64,000 bases of DNA from Halomicrobium salinisoli (GTDB taxonomy: Archaea; Halobacteriota; Halobacteria; Halobacteriales; Haloarculaceae): the NCBI RefSeq assembly GCF_020405185.1, contig NZ_CP084463.1:744001-808000 (forward strand). The letters are read 5' to 3'. Of the stretch, positions 35,947 to 44,849 are shown piece by piece. Position 1 is the stretch's first letter. Every line of letters starts with the position of its first letter. The notes under the pieces are model-generated. The model did no database searches and was not told where the DNA came from. It saw nothing but the letters and a program-made list of their open reading frames with translations. A program made the translations under genes and the position numbers.

Positions 35947-38610
35947 CTACACCTCCTGGAACAGGGCGACGAGGTCGCTGTAGTCGGCCTCGCCGTTGCC
36001 GTTGAAGTCGAAGTACTCGGCGTTCTCGGCGAAGTACTCGCCGTCGATCTCGTCGAAGTAGCGCACGACGTCCGAGTAGTCGGTCTCGCCGTTGCCGTTG
36101 AGGTCCTCGTAGACGCCGTCGCCGTCGGGGTCGGTCGGCCGCGTCCCGTCCAGCGGCTCGGGTCCGTCGCCGCCGCCCTCGGTGTCGGTCGTCGCGGTCG
36201 CCGTCGCCGGCTCCGACTCGTTGCCGGCCCCGTCGACGGCCCGGACGCTGATCTCGTAGTCGGTGTCGGGATCGAGGTCGTCGACGGTCGCCGACGTGGT
36301 GCCCGCGGGGACGGTGGTCCGTTCGGTGCCGTCGACCGCGACGACGTACTGATCGAGGCCGGAGCCGTCGTCGGTGACCGCGCTCCAGGAGAGCCCGAGC
36401 GACGTCGTCCCCGTGCTCGTCACGCTGACGGGGGATGGCGCCCCCGGCGCGGTCGTGTCCGGCGCGTTCCCGCCGGGCTCGCGGCCGAAGGCGAGCTCGC
36501 CGTCGACGTAGACCGGCATGTACTCGGTCTCGGTGAGCCCGTCGCCGAGGTCCTGGAAGCTCCAGTCGGTGCTGGCGTCGAGGCTGGCGTTCGTGTAGTC
36601 GCTGAGCGCGAAGGTCAGCTCGTACCGGCCCGCGATGGCCGTCCCGGAGTAGTCGAACTCGACGTAGTAGACGCCCTCGGACTCGTCGTAGGGCTCCGGC
36701 CCCACGACCTCAGCGGGCTGGCCGAGCTGGGAGCCCACCTGATCGTAGAAGACGTCGACGGTCAGCCCCTCCGGGTCGTCGATCCCGCTCGCGTCGAAGA
36801 AGTACCGGAAGCTCAGCCCGTCTTCGAAGCGCGGCGGGTGGACCGCGACGTTGTTGATGAACGCCTTGATCTCGACGGTCTCCGCCGAGTTGCCCTCGAC
36901 CTGGGCCTCGACGTAGTAGGGGTCGATGGGCTCCTCGTCCGGCGGGAAGCCCTCGACTGGCTCGTCGCCGTCGCCGTAGTAGGTGTACAGGCCCGCGAGC
37001 GCGCCGACGAACCCGGCGTTGTAGTCGATGGCGACTTCGTTGTAGATGTAGTCGTCGGTCTCGTCGTTGTGTTCGTCCTGATCGTCGGGGCCGCCGACGA
37101 GCGCGCCCCACAGCGTGTGTTTGGGCTTGGGCGGGTCAGACGGCTGGCCGACGAGCGAGCCGTGGGCGGCGTCGTGGTGGGGCTCCTCGGCGTGGTCCTC
37201 GGTGAACCCGACGATCAGCGAGTAGCCGAAGGGGTTGTCGCCCATGATGTACTGCATCTGGCCGCGGGCCCAGTCGGTCAGGGCCTCGCCCTTCTCGCCG
37301 CCCTGCTTGCGGTAGACCGTCGCGAGGAACTGGGCGGACGCGTTGTAGCGGGCCGAGCCCCACTGGTCGAGGTACGAGAAGCCCGCCGGCGTGGTCTGGA
37401 TGTAGTTGCCGCTACTGCCGTCGTGAGACACCTCGCCGCCGGTCCAGTACTCGAGGTGCCACCGCGCCAGGTCCCACCACTGCTGGTCGTCGGTGATCCC
37501 GGCGAGCTTCAGGATCACGCCGCTCCAGACGGTGTCCCAGGAGTGGACCCAGGTGTTGTTCCACTCGTCCTCCGTGGTGGCGATGATCTCGCCGACGTGA
37601 CCGGTGTAGTTGCCGCTGCCGTCGGTGCCGATCACGTCCTCGAGGTACCGCTGCTCGCCGGTGGCGACGTGGAGCCAGACGGCCGCCCAGGCCAGGTCGT
37701 CGGCGTCGCTGCTAGAGGGGTAGAACTCCCCGCCGTGGCCGAGGCCGCGGTGCTCGACCCCGAACTCGTAGAGCGCCTGCGCGTTGTCCAGGCATCGCTC
37801 GGCGTACTCGGGGTCCTCGTCTTCGAGGTTCAGGGACTGGAGCGCGAGCGCGGCCGCTGCGGCGCCGCACTGGTCGCTCGCGGGCGTCTCCGGCGTCGCG
37901 AGGTAGGCCGGCCGGGGCATCTCCTCGTTGTCCTGTAGCTCCGGCGGGCCCCAGTACTCGTGGTCGAAGTTGCCGTTGGCGACCTGGTAGGAGAAGGCCA
38001 CCACGGTCCCGTCGTCGTCGCGGAAGATGGACTTCAGGAAGTAGTCGGTAAAGCGCCGGAGGTGCCGCCGGATGTGGTCGTCGCTGCCGATCTCGCGGAA
38101 GGCGTCCTCGAACTCGTACAGCGCCCACCCCAGCGTCGACGCGGCATAGGCCTGCGGCAGGCCGAACTTGACGTGGTCGCCCGCGTCGTGGAACCCGCCG
38201 CTGAGGTCGACCGTCCCGTCGCCGTTCGGATCGAGGACGTCGCTGTGTTCGTCGACGTACGACTCCGGTACGTTCGACCCGCCCTCGTCGATGGACTGCC
38301 GCAGCGGCACTGACTCGTCGACGAGGTGGCAGTCGCCGCGCCACTCCAGCGGCTGGCCGGTCACGCCGTCGCCGCACTCGTTCGCGTCGAAGAAGTACAG
38401 CGACTGCTGGAGCGCGTGGGCCAGGTTGTAGTCGTCCTTCGCGACGGCGCTCGCGACGCCCGCTCCCGGACCCCCCGCGGCGACGGTGCCCAGGCCGACC
38501 AGGCCGGCCTTGAGGAACGTCCGCCGCTCCGTCCGGTGTGGCGACCCCCCGCCGTTCGTCTCCGATTCCCCCGTCTGCGATCTGTCTCTGGTCTCGCGTG
38601 TCATAGTCAT
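35947..38610 (-). CDS. Secreted GH9 endoglucanase with CBM3, Fn3 and dockerin domains
   Basis: This 887-aa cellulase has a Tat signal (ERRTFLKAGLVGLG, Arg29-Arg30). The GH9 catalytic domain (about 60-545) has GGFHDAGDHVKFG with Asp142/Asp145, the HHDAAHGSLVG loop, and the acid Glu525 in NEVAIDYNAGF. A CBM3-like module (about 560-705), an Fn3 domain (about 715-800) and a dockerin (about 823-887: DLNGNGETDYSDVV and DFNGNGEADYSDLV) follow. GH9-CBM3 is the arrangement of processive endoglucanases in clostridial cellulosomes. It starts at ATG 38610 or 38604. An AT-rich promoter (CTATAATT, about 38658) lies upstream. Confidence 0.93.
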   Translation of the reverse strand: MTMTRETRDRSQTGESETNGGGSPHRTERRTFLKAGLVGLGTVAAGGPGAGVASAVAKDDYNLAHALQQSLYFFDANECGDGVTGQPLEWRGDCHLVDESVPLRQSIDEGGSNVPESYVDEHSDVLDPNGDGTVDLSGGFHDAGDHVKFGLPQAYAASTLGWALYEFEDAFREIGSDDHIRRHLRRFTDYFLKSIFRDDDGTVVAFSYQVANGNFDHEYWGPPELQDNEEMPRPAYLATPETPASDQCGAAAAALALQSLNLEDEDPEYAERCLDNAQALYEFGVEHRGLGHGGEFYPSSSDADDLAWAAVWLHVATGEQRYLEDVIGTDGSGNYTGHVGEIIATTEDEWNNTWVHSWDTVWSGVILKLAGITDDQQWWDLARWHLEYWTGGEVSHDGSSGNYIQTTPAGFSYLDQWGSARYNASAQFLATVYRKQGGEKGEALTDWARGQMQYIMGDNPFGYSLIVGFTEDHAEEPHHDAAHGSLVGQPSDPPKPKHTLWGALVGGPDDQDEHNDETDDYIYNEVAIDYNAGFVGALAGLYTYYGDGDEPVEGFPPDEEPIDPYYVEAQVEGNSAETVEIKAFINNVAVHPPRFEDGLSFRYFFDASGIDDPEGLTVDVFYDQVGSQLGQPAEVVGPEPYDESEGVYYVEFDYSGTAIAGRYELTFALSDYTNASLDASTDWSFQDLGDGLTETEYMPVYVDGELAFGREPGGNAPDTTAPGAPSPVSVTSTGTTSLGLSWSAVTDDGSGLDQYVVAVDGTERTTVPAGTTSATVDDLDPDTDYEISVRAVDGAGNESEPATATATTDTEGGGDGPEPLDGTRPTDPDGDGVYEDLNGNGETDYSDVVRYFDEIDGEYFAENAEYFDFNGNGEADYSDLVALFQEV

Positions 38611-38765
38611 CGCCGGGCGCGCGGCCGACCCCCCGACCCCAGTGCCCGGTCTCTAGACTATAATTCGAACCAAATATAGATAAAATTATCCACGCACGTC
38701 GTTCGCGGGAGGAATTCGACGGAACACCGTTCGGCCGATGCAGCGACGACGGTCGGCGCGGCGAC

Positions 38766-39479
38766 TCAGCGCTCGGCCGTGGCCGCCGCGTCCCGCGCGC
38801 CCTCCACGGTCTCGCGGACGGCGTCGACGCCCTCGTCGTGGACCAGGTCGCCCACGACGATCACGTCCGAGACGGCGCCCATCTCGCGGGCGGACTCGTA
38901 GTCGCGGATGCCGCCGCCGTAGAACAGCGTCGACTCCTCCAGGGCCTCGTGGGCGGCCTCGACCTTCTCCGGGTCGCCCAGCGTGCCCGAGTACTCGACG
39001 TAGACGATCTCCTGGCCCAGCATCTGCTCGGCCATCTCGGCGTAGGCCGCCACGTCGTCGGCGTCCTGATCGGTGTCCGCCTGGGTCAGCTGCGCGGCGC
39101 TGCAGTCGGGGTTGAGGATGACGTAGGCCTCCGTCGTCGTCCGGTCCCAGTCGACGTCGCTGGTCTTGACCCACTCCTTGTGGAAGCCCGTCGTCCAGGC
39201 GAGGTCGCCGGCGTTGAGGACCGTCGGCACGAGGTAGCCGTCGACGGCCTCGTCGTCGACGACGACCGAGGGATTGGACGGCTCCTGGTACAGCGGGACG
39301 TCGTACTTCGCGCAGGCGTCGATCACCCGCTCCATCTTCTCGCTGGTGACGTCCAGCGTCCCGCCGATCTCCAGGGCGTCCGTCCCGGTCTCGCAGACGT
39401 CCTCGAAGGTCTCGCCCTCGACCAGGCTCTTGTCCGGGTCGATCTTCACGACGTGATCCCAGTCCGCCCACGTGCTCAT
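38766..39479 (-). CDS. Phosphoglycerol geranylgeranyltransferase (GGGP synthase)
   Basis: This 237-aa TIM-barrel prenyltransferase makes the first ether bond of archaeal membrane lipids from glycerol-1-phosphate and GGPP. Diagnostic segments are [60 protein letters not shown] and the phosphate site [19 protein letters not shown] 39479 gives the usual [15 protein letters not shown]. It is monocistronic. Confidence 0.95.
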   Translation of the reverse strand: MSTWADWDHVVKIDPDKSLVEGETFEDVCETGTDALEIGGTLDVTSEKMERVIDACAKYDVPLYQEPSNPSVVVDDEAVDGYLVPTVLNAGDLAWTTGFHKEWVKTSDVDWDRTTTEAYVILNPDCSAAQLTQADTDQDADDVAAYAEMAEQMLGQEIVYVEYSGTLGDPEKVEAAHEALEESTLFYGGGIRDYESAREMGAVSDVIVVGDLVHDEGVDAVRETVEGARDAAATAER

Positions 39480-39535
39480 ACGGGTGTGACTCTGGCGGGG
39501 GCGTATAACCGCTTCGGAAGGCTCACTTCGCACGG

Positions 39536-39757
39536 CTACTCGCCAGCCGGATTCATCGACGCCGCCTGCTCGTAGGCCTCGTCTCTGGAGTCGACGTCGC
39601 TCAGTGCGACACGGCCGCGCTGCCATTCGGATCCACAGCCCGACGGCCCTCGACACTGGTAGAAGACCTTCCACCCGCTGACCTCCTCCTTCAGCGCGTA
39701 CCACACCGGCGATCCGCAGAGCGGACACGTCGCGGACTCGTGTTCGACGAACAGCAT
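39536..39757 (-). CDS. Small zinc-ribbon protein next to the McrBC locus
   Basis: This 73-aa protein has paired cysteine knuckles: [16 protein letters not shown] and, after [17 protein letters not shown]. That is a zinc-ribbon-like pattern (C-x2-C ... C-x5-C). It starts at ATG 39757, 96 bp from and divergent to the mcrB-like gene. The function is unknown. It could belong to the restriction locus or be an independent small nucleic-acid-binding protein. Confidence 0.65.
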   Translation of the reverse strand: MLFVEHESATCPLCGSPVWYALKEEVSGWKVFYQCRGPSGCGSEWQRGRVALSDVDSRDEAYEQAASMNPAGE

Positions 39758-39820
39758 TCTGGACTTCGTCGCCGCGTTCTCCGCATTAAGTTCTCGTCCG
39801 GGTCCGATCTGTCCATCAGG

Positions 39821-39826
39821 TATAAA
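39821..39826 (+). promoter_or_regulatory. TATA box of the mcrB-mcrC operon
   Basis: TATAAA within CAGGTATAAACCG lies 33 nt upstream of ATG 39854, the canonical spacing for a very short leader. Confidence 0.55.
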
Positions 39827-39853
39827 CCGTAGCCCGGGTAGTCTCTCGCAGAG

Positions 39854-41434
39854 ATGGCGTACGAGGGCCCCAACGTCTACCGCGCTCCCTACGCGAGTTC
39901 CGAAGCGTACTCGAACTTCGAACGGACGGCGCTGACCGGCGTCTCGCTGGACACAGTTCACGAGCACACCGACAGGGAGTTCGATGGAGACCGCGCGCGG
40001 CTGTGGGGCACTACCGTCGAGGGGTCGTGGAAGCGTATCGAACCGGGCGACTACCTCATCTTCTATCGGAACGGGGCCTACGAACACGCCGCGAAGGTCA
40101 CGGACACCGAGCGAAACGAGGCGCTCGGACGGGAAGTCTGGCCGAATCACGACAGCGGCGATCCCTGGTACTGCATCATCTATCTGGAGGAGCCGATCGA
40201 CCTGGGCGTCGATTCCGAACTGATCCACGACCTGGCGGGATACGAGGTGAGTCATACGCAGAACTTCGCGCCGCTCAACGAGATGGGCATCGGCGGGATC
40301 GTCGGACGCTGGGGGTCCGTTGAGGAGTTCATCAACGCCGATCACGGCTCGTCAGAGGAGCAGACCACGCTCGACGCTACCGGTGGATCCGGATCATCTC
40401 CGGATGCGACTACCGATCCAGAGATCGACATCCGAGCGGATCCGGATGTCGACGTTCCCGAATCCGTGCTGGACGGACTGTACTTCCCGGACGATGCGGG
40501 TGAAGAGATCCTCGACGACGTCAACTCGGCGCTCAACGCCGGGAAGCACGTGATATTCACTGGTCCACCCGGCACCGGCAAGACGGAGATCGCCCAGCGG
40601 GTGGCCGACTACCTCGCGGACGAGCATCCCGACGTGTACTCGGGCTTCCAGACGACGACTGCAACGGCCGACTGGTCGACCTTCGAGACCGTCGGCGGTT
40701 ACATGCCCGAAGAGGGGGACGGCGACGACCTCTCTTTCTCCCCCGGACAGGTGCTTCGATGCTTCAAGCGGGACGACCGTCAGCGGAACGACCTGCTCGT
40801 CATCGACGAGATCAACCGTTCGGACATCGACAAGTCCTTCGGCCAGCTGTTCACGCTCCTGTCCGGACAGGGCGTCCAGTTACCGTTTACAGCTGAGGAG
40901 GAAGAAGTGACGGTCGTTCCGGGCAGGGAGGCCGATGGAGGGCTGACAGCTCACGAGTACGTGATGCCGTCGTCGTGGCGGATCTTCGCGACGATGAACA
41001 GCTACGACAAGACCTCGCTGTACGAGATGTCCTACGCCTTTATGCGCCGCTTCGCGTTCGTCCACGTCGGCGCTCCTGACGGGGAGACTACGGAGGACTG
41101 GAGCGCGCTGGTCCGGAACTACGCCGACACGTGGGACGTGTCCGTCGACGACCGGACGATCGAGGTGACTGCCGAACTGTGGCGCGTGACTAACAGCACG
41201 GTCGACGAACGGCGGATCGGGCCGGCGCTCGTTGAGGACATTCTCCGCCACGTCGCCGCTGCATCCGACCGCGACGCGATGACCAGTGCCGTCACGAGCT
41301 ATATTTTTCCGCAACTCGAGGGACTGCGCCGCCGCGAGGAAGTCGTAGCAGAACTCGCACAGCTCCCGGGTGTCGATCGCCGGCGGCTCCTCGATCGCGC
41401 GAACGAGATGTTGCAGGTGACCGCCGATGGATAG
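39854..41434 (+). CDS. McrB-type AAA GTPase with N-terminal EVE-like reader domain
   Basis: This 526-aa protein has two parts. Residues about 1-160 look like an EVE/PUA-type modified-base reader: RLWGTTVEGSWKRIEPGDYL, IFYRNGAYEHAAKVTDTE and EVWPNHDSGDPWYCIIYLEE. After an acidic linker comes the McrB-like motor: Walker A GPPGTGKT (237-244), Walker B LLVIDEINRSDIDKSFGQLF, and the McrB-specific M-N-x-x-D motif (MNSYD, 381-385) linked to GTP use. It overlaps the McrC-like nuclease gene by 8 nt. The predicted role is translocation on DNA carrying a modified base. The EVE call is from pattern only. Confidence 0.85.
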   Translation: MAYEGPNVYRAPYASSEAYSNFERTALTGVSLDTVHEHTDREFDGDRARLWGTTVEGSWKRIEPGDYLIFYRNGAYEHAAKVTDTERNEALGREVWPNHDSGDPWYCIIYLEEPIDLGVDSELIHDLAGYEVSHTQNFAPLNEMGIGGIVGRWGSVEEFINADHGSSEEQTTLDATGGSGSSPDATTDPEIDIRADPDVDVPESVLDGLYFPDDAGEEILDDVNSALNAGKHVIFTGPPGTGKTEIAQRVADYLADEHPDVYSGFQTTTATADWSTFETVGGYMPEEGDGDDLSFSPGQVLRCFKRDDRQRNDLLVIDEINRSDIDKSFGQLFTLLSGQGVQLPFTAEEEEVTVVPGREADGGLTAHEYVMPSSWRIFATMNSYDKTSLYEMSYAFMRRFAFVHVGAPDGETTEDWSALVRNYADTWDVSVDDRTIEVTAELWRVTNSTVDERRIGPALVEDILRHVAAASDRDAMTSAVTSYIFPQLEGLRRREEVVAELAQLPGVDRRRLLDRANEMLQVTADG

Positions 41435-42767
41435 GGGCGAACTCCTCGACCGACTCTCGGAGGACGTCCTCGCGTACGTGATGCACGGCTCGTTCCCGGA
41501 GGAGCACCTCGCCAGGGAGATCAAACCGGACGCGCTCGACGAGCGATTCTACGACTACGAGATGCTCGTCCGGCTTCACTTCATACTCGACCCCGACGTC
41601 GTCTCGTTCGTCGAATCGCTCCCTGACCACCTCCGGAGCATCAAGACGCAGACGAAGCGCACGTCGGCCGTCTCGAAGGGCGGCGTCGACGGCCGGATCA
41701 ACTGGAGTGAGACGATCAAGGAGCGGTACGCCCGCAACCCGAACGACGGCTCGCTGTTCGTCTGCGACGACCGGTCGGAGCACTACGACGTCGACGAGAA
41801 CGTCGTTCTCAAGCGGCTCCTGTCGATCATCTACGGGACGATCGAGGAGTGCGAGGAGTACCTCAAGCGGGACTACGAGTGGGTCACGGACAGCTGGAAG
41901 GAGAGCGGCGACCTCGTCGAGACGATGCGGCGCGTCTTCGAGCGTAACGTCCACGTCACGCGTATCCGCGAGCCGGCGGCGTACGAGCCGACGCCACGTA
42001 TGCTACAGCGCGCGTCGGAGTCCCGGAGCGAACTCTACCGCACTGCGAGTCGACTGCTCGATCGATACCGGCGGACGCGCGACGGCGACCCGGACGCGAT
42101 CCGGGACCTCCTGAACGAGACAGCGATCACGCCGGACGACGACGAGACGCTGTTCGAGCTATACGTCCTCTTCAGGTACGTCGAGGCGATCGAGCGAACG
42201 AGCGACGAGCGGTTCACGCTCAGAACCATCGAGTCCGGATCGCAGGAGGTGGCGCGACTCGCCGACGACGACGCTGAAATCGTCCTCTACCACGACAACT
42301 CGGCCCGTGACAGGGGGCTGTCCTTCCGTTCCGACGTCCGGGAGAAGGATCCCGACGAGCTGTCGCGAACGGAGTTCGTCGAGCGAGAGGCAGAGGAACT
42401 CACGGAGGAGTACTTCCTCGACAGATCGGTCGAACAGCACACGGGGCGGCCCGACGTCATCGTCCTCGAAGTCTCCTCCGGGGAGACGACCGAGTATCTG
42501 ATCACGGAGGTGAAGTACTCACACCGTCCGGAGACCGTCCAGCGTGGCATCCGGGAGACGCTGGAGTACCTCGCCTTCCTCCGAGACGACGGTGACCTGG
42601 TTCACGAGGATTCAGAGTACTTCGGATCGGGCTGGAACGGCGTACTCGTCATTCAGGACGTGGAGGACTCGGCAACCGCGCCGCTGGAGGACCAGCGATC
42701 GATTCGGATCGTGCAGGCCTCGGAACTCGAGGAAAAGCTCACCGAGATTCTCGAACGCGTCGTCTGA
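41427..42767 (+). CDS. McrC-like (DUF2357) PD-(D/E)xK nuclease subunit
   Basis: This 446-aa partner of McrB has a helical middle with the DUF2357-type signature GGVDGRINWSETIKERYARN and YDVDENVVLKRLLSIIYGT. Its C-terminal nuclease core carries Asp343 in GRPDVIVLEV and Glu361-Val-Lys363 in LITEVKYS, a complete PD-(D/E)xK site. It starts inside the mcrB 3' end, so stoichiometric coupled expression is likely. Together the pair forms a type IV (modification-dependent) restriction system. By eye the locus is slightly less G+C-rich than its neighbours, consistent with horizontal gain. Confidence 0.85.
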   Translation: MDRGELLDRLSEDVLAYVMHGSFPEEHLAREIKPDALDERFYDYEMLVRLHFILDPDVVSFVESLPDHLRSIKTQTKRTSAVSKGGVDGRINWSETIKERYARNPNDGSLFVCDDRSEHYDVDENVVLKRLLSIIYGTIEECEEYLKRDYEWVTDSWKESGDLVETMRRVFERNVHVTRIREPAAYEPTPRMLQRASESRSELYRTASRLLDRYRRTRDGDPDAIRDLLNETAITPDDDETLFELYVLFRYVEAIERTSDERFTLRTIESGSQEVARLADDDAEIVLYHDNSARDRGLSFRSDVREKDPDELSRTEFVEREAEELTEEYFLDRSVEQHTGRPDVIVLEVSSGETTEYLITEVKYSHRPETVQRGIRETLEYLAFLRDDGDLVHEDSEYFGSGWNGVLVIQDVEDSATAPLEDQRSIRIVQASELEEKLTEILERVV

Positions 42768-42776
42768 TCTGGCCTG

Positions 42777-43229
42777 TCACTCCTCCACGGGCACGGCCAG
42801 CACGGGCACGTCGGCGCGCCGGCGGACGCGATCCACGACGCTGACGCCGTGCTTCAGCCGATCCAGCCCGGTCCGGCGGTGGTTGCCGAGCACGACCATG
42901 TCGGCGTCGTGGTCGTCGGCGTAGGCGGTGATCTCCGCGCCCGGCGCGCCGTAGCGAAAGTGCCGGACGACGTCGTGGTCGGGCGCCAGCGCCTCGGCCA
43001 GCGCGTCGACGGCGGCCTCGCCGCGCGCTTCGGCCCGCTCGACGACGGGGTCGAAGTGGCCCATCTCGGAGGCCGTGTCGACGACGTACAGCGCGTGAAC
43101 GGTCGCGCCGGGGGCGACGGCGCTGACGGTCTCGCTCAGTGCGGTGGCCTCCGCTTCGCTGGCCGCCGCGACGAGCACGCGCTCGACGGCCCCGGTCTGT
43201 GCCTGTGCGGATGGGGTCTCTACGGACAT
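42777..43229 (-). CDS. UspA-family universal stress protein
   Basis: This 150-aa single-domain protein has the Usp strand RVLVAAASEAEATALSETV, ALYVVDTASEMGHFDP, and a C-terminal nucleotide loop GNHRRTGLDRLKHGVSVVDR (a G-x2-x9-G-(S/V)-V pattern) followed by DVPVLAVPV. It is probably ATP-binding, cytosolic and stress-related. A TATA-like AAATATTTT lies about 90 nt upstream (43321-43329). It converges on the McrC-like gene with 9 nt between. Confidence 0.92.
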   Translation of the reverse strand: MSVETPSAQAQTGAVERVLVAAASEAEATALSETVSAVAPGATVHALYVVDTASEMGHFDPVVERAEARGEAAVDALAEALAPDHDVVRHFRYGAPGAEITAYADDHDADMVVLGNHRRTGLDRLKHGVSVVDRVRRRADVPVLAVPVEE

Positions 43230-43578
43230 GGTGTGAGGTGCCCGGGCGGCCGTGCCGACGTTCGACGGCGCGGCCGCGACCGGGCGGTGCGTACTCCACC
43301 CTACGACCTACCAGAACGTAAATATTTTCGACACCGATATCAATTATAATGGTCGTCCAGGCCCTATACGTCGCGAATTCGGGGTTCGGAGTCCTGTCGG
43401 TCGATGACGGATCCGCCGTTCGGGGTCTCCGGTTCGCACCCCGGCGAGGTCGGAAGCTGCGAGACTGATACTCTAGAGTATCATACGTCAGAGTATCGTA
43501 CTCCGAAGTACGATAACGGGCAACGGTCTGCTCGAACCCGACGGAAACTCTTTGTCCGGGACGCCGCTTGCAACGGGT
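43230..43578. promoter_or_regulatory. Divergent spacer with tandem palindromic operators
   Basis: This 349-bp spacer lies between uspA (leftward) and the Rieske gene (rightward). AAATATTTT at 43321-43329 and ATCAATTATAATGG nearby are AT-rich promoter elements. TGATACTCTAGAGTATCA (43466-43483) is a perfect 18-bp palindrome. TATCGTACT (43494-43502), CCGA, AGTACGATA (43507-43515) is a 9-bp-arm inverted repeat. The region also reads as three degenerate 15-bp units. A CTTTG box near 43550 precedes the Rieske ATG. Confidence 0.65.
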
Positions 43579-43992
43579 ATGGCCGGCCGAACGGAACTGA
43601 CGAGCGTCGAGACGGTCCACGAGGAGGGGTCGTGGCTGTTCACCGCGACCGACGAGCGCGGCGACGCCGAGGAGGTGCTGCTGGTGCCCTGCGAGGACGG
43701 CGTCTCGGCGTGGATCAACCGCTGTACGCACGAGGCCCAGCGGTTCGACACGGGCCGCGGCGCACCGATACGGGACGGCCAGATCATCTGCCCGCGCCAC
43801 GGGTCGCTGTTCGATAGCTGCACCGGCTACTGCGACAACGGCGAGGCCGCCGACACCACGCTGCCCGGCGTCGACGTCGAGGTGGAGGAGAGCACGGTGT
43901 ACCTCGTCGACGAGGACTATGACTTCTCCCACGAGGGCGAGGCCGACGAGGACGACGGCACACCGAGTTCCACCTCACACATCGGCTTCTAG
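43579..43992 (+). CDS. Rieske [2Fe-2S] domain protein
   Basis: This 137-aa ferredoxin-like Rieske protein has Cys49-Thr-His51 and Cys71-Pro-Arg-His74 as the 2Fe-2S ligands, separated by 19 residues. The mature fold continues with GSLFDSCTGYCDNGEA and the strand VDVEVEESTVYLV. There is no membrane anchor or signal, so it is probably a soluble electron carrier. The partner oxidase is not adjacent. ATG 43579 is chosen over a TTG nine codons upstream because of box spacing. The palindromic operators upstream suggest regulation. Confidence 0.9.
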   Translation: MAGRTELTSVETVHEEGSWLFTATDERGDAEEVLLVPCEDGVSAWINRCTHEAQRFDTGRGAPIRDGQIICPRHGSLFDSCTGYCDNGEAADTTLPGVDVEVEESTVYLVDEDYDFSHEGEADEDDGTPSSTSHIGF

Positions 43993-44040
43993 TCCGTCCC
44001 TCACGGACGACCAGAACAATCGCAATTCTCGCGCGAACGA

Positions 44041-44047
44041 CTTTATT
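44041..44047 (+). promoter_or_regulatory. TATA-like box of the RCK/channel-like gene
   Basis: CTTTATT lies about 30 nt upstream of the GTG at 44076, supporting that start over the TTG at 44046, which overlaps the box. Confidence 0.45.
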
Positions 44048-44075
44048 GACAATCGGTACCACACAACAGGGGAGC

Positions 44076-44840
44076 GTGGCTCCCGTTCCACTCGGCGGAC
44101 TCCTCCGCCGGCCGCTGCTCAGGCACGCGCTGCGACCGATCGCGACGTTCGCGGCCGTCGTCGCCGCCGGCGTCGCCGGGTTCACTGCGCTCGCCGACGT
44201 CGGCGTCGTGGACGCGCTGTTCTGGCTGCTCGATCCGACGAGCATCGAACTCCACTTCGAGCGCCACGACGGGCCGGCGACGCTGGTCAAGGGCTACGCC
44301 ATCGTGGTCCTGTCGGGACTGGTCGTCGCCGGTCTCTGGATCGGCGAGACCGTGCTGTCGGCGGCCTTCGGCGGACAGATGCGGGACGAACTCAGAAAGA
44401 TGCAAGTCCAACGCACTATCGACGACGTCGACGACCACGTCGTGGTCTGTGGCTACGGCACGTTCGGGAAGACCGTCGCACGGCGGCTCAGCGACGGGGA
44501 CCGCCCCGTGGTCGTCGTCGAGAGCCAGACCGCACAGTACGAGCGCGCGATCGAGGACGACCTCCTGGCAGTCAACGGCGACGCGCGCCGAGAAGAGACC
44601 CTGGAGTCGGCCGGCGTCCGGCGGGCGAGCGCAGTCGTCGGTGCCATCGACGACTCCAACGCGAACATCCAGATCGTCCTGGCGGCCGGCCAGCTCGCTC
44701 CGACGGTCAGACTGGTCGTCCGCGTCGGCGACGACACCTACGAGTCGCTCGCCCGGCGTGCGGGCGCTGACGAGGTGATCATCCCGGAGGTCCTCAGCGG
44801 CGAGCAGGTGACGACGACGCTGGCGACCGCGGAGAAATAG
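44076..44840 (+). CDS. TrkA-N (RCK) protein with channel-like membrane domain lacking a selectivity filter
   Basis: This 254-aa protein has two membrane helices (ATFAAVVAAGVAGFTALADV and YAIVVLSGLVVAGLWIGETV) flanking a short loop. A RCK/TrkA-N domain with the NAD-binding VCGYGTFGKTVARRLSDGD follows. The layout is that of a two-TM potassium channel. However, the loop (DPTSIELHFERHDGPATLVK) has no TVGYG-type filter, so ion conduction as a K+ channel is doubtful. It may be a regulatory or heteromeric subunit. Confidence 0.82.
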   Translation: MAPVPLGGLLRRPLLRHALRPIATFAAVVAAGVAGFTALADVGVVDALFWLLDPTSIELHFERHDGPATLVKGYAIVVLSGLVVAGLWIGETVLSAAFGGQMRDELRKMQVQRTIDDVDDHVVVCGYGTFGKTVARRLSDGDRPVVVVESQTAQYERAIEDDLLAVNGDARREETLESAGVRRASAVVGAIDDSNANIQIVLAAGQLAPTVRLVVRVGDDTYESLARRAGADEVIIPEVLSGEQVTTTLATAEK

Positions 44841-44849
44841 CCGCGCGTC

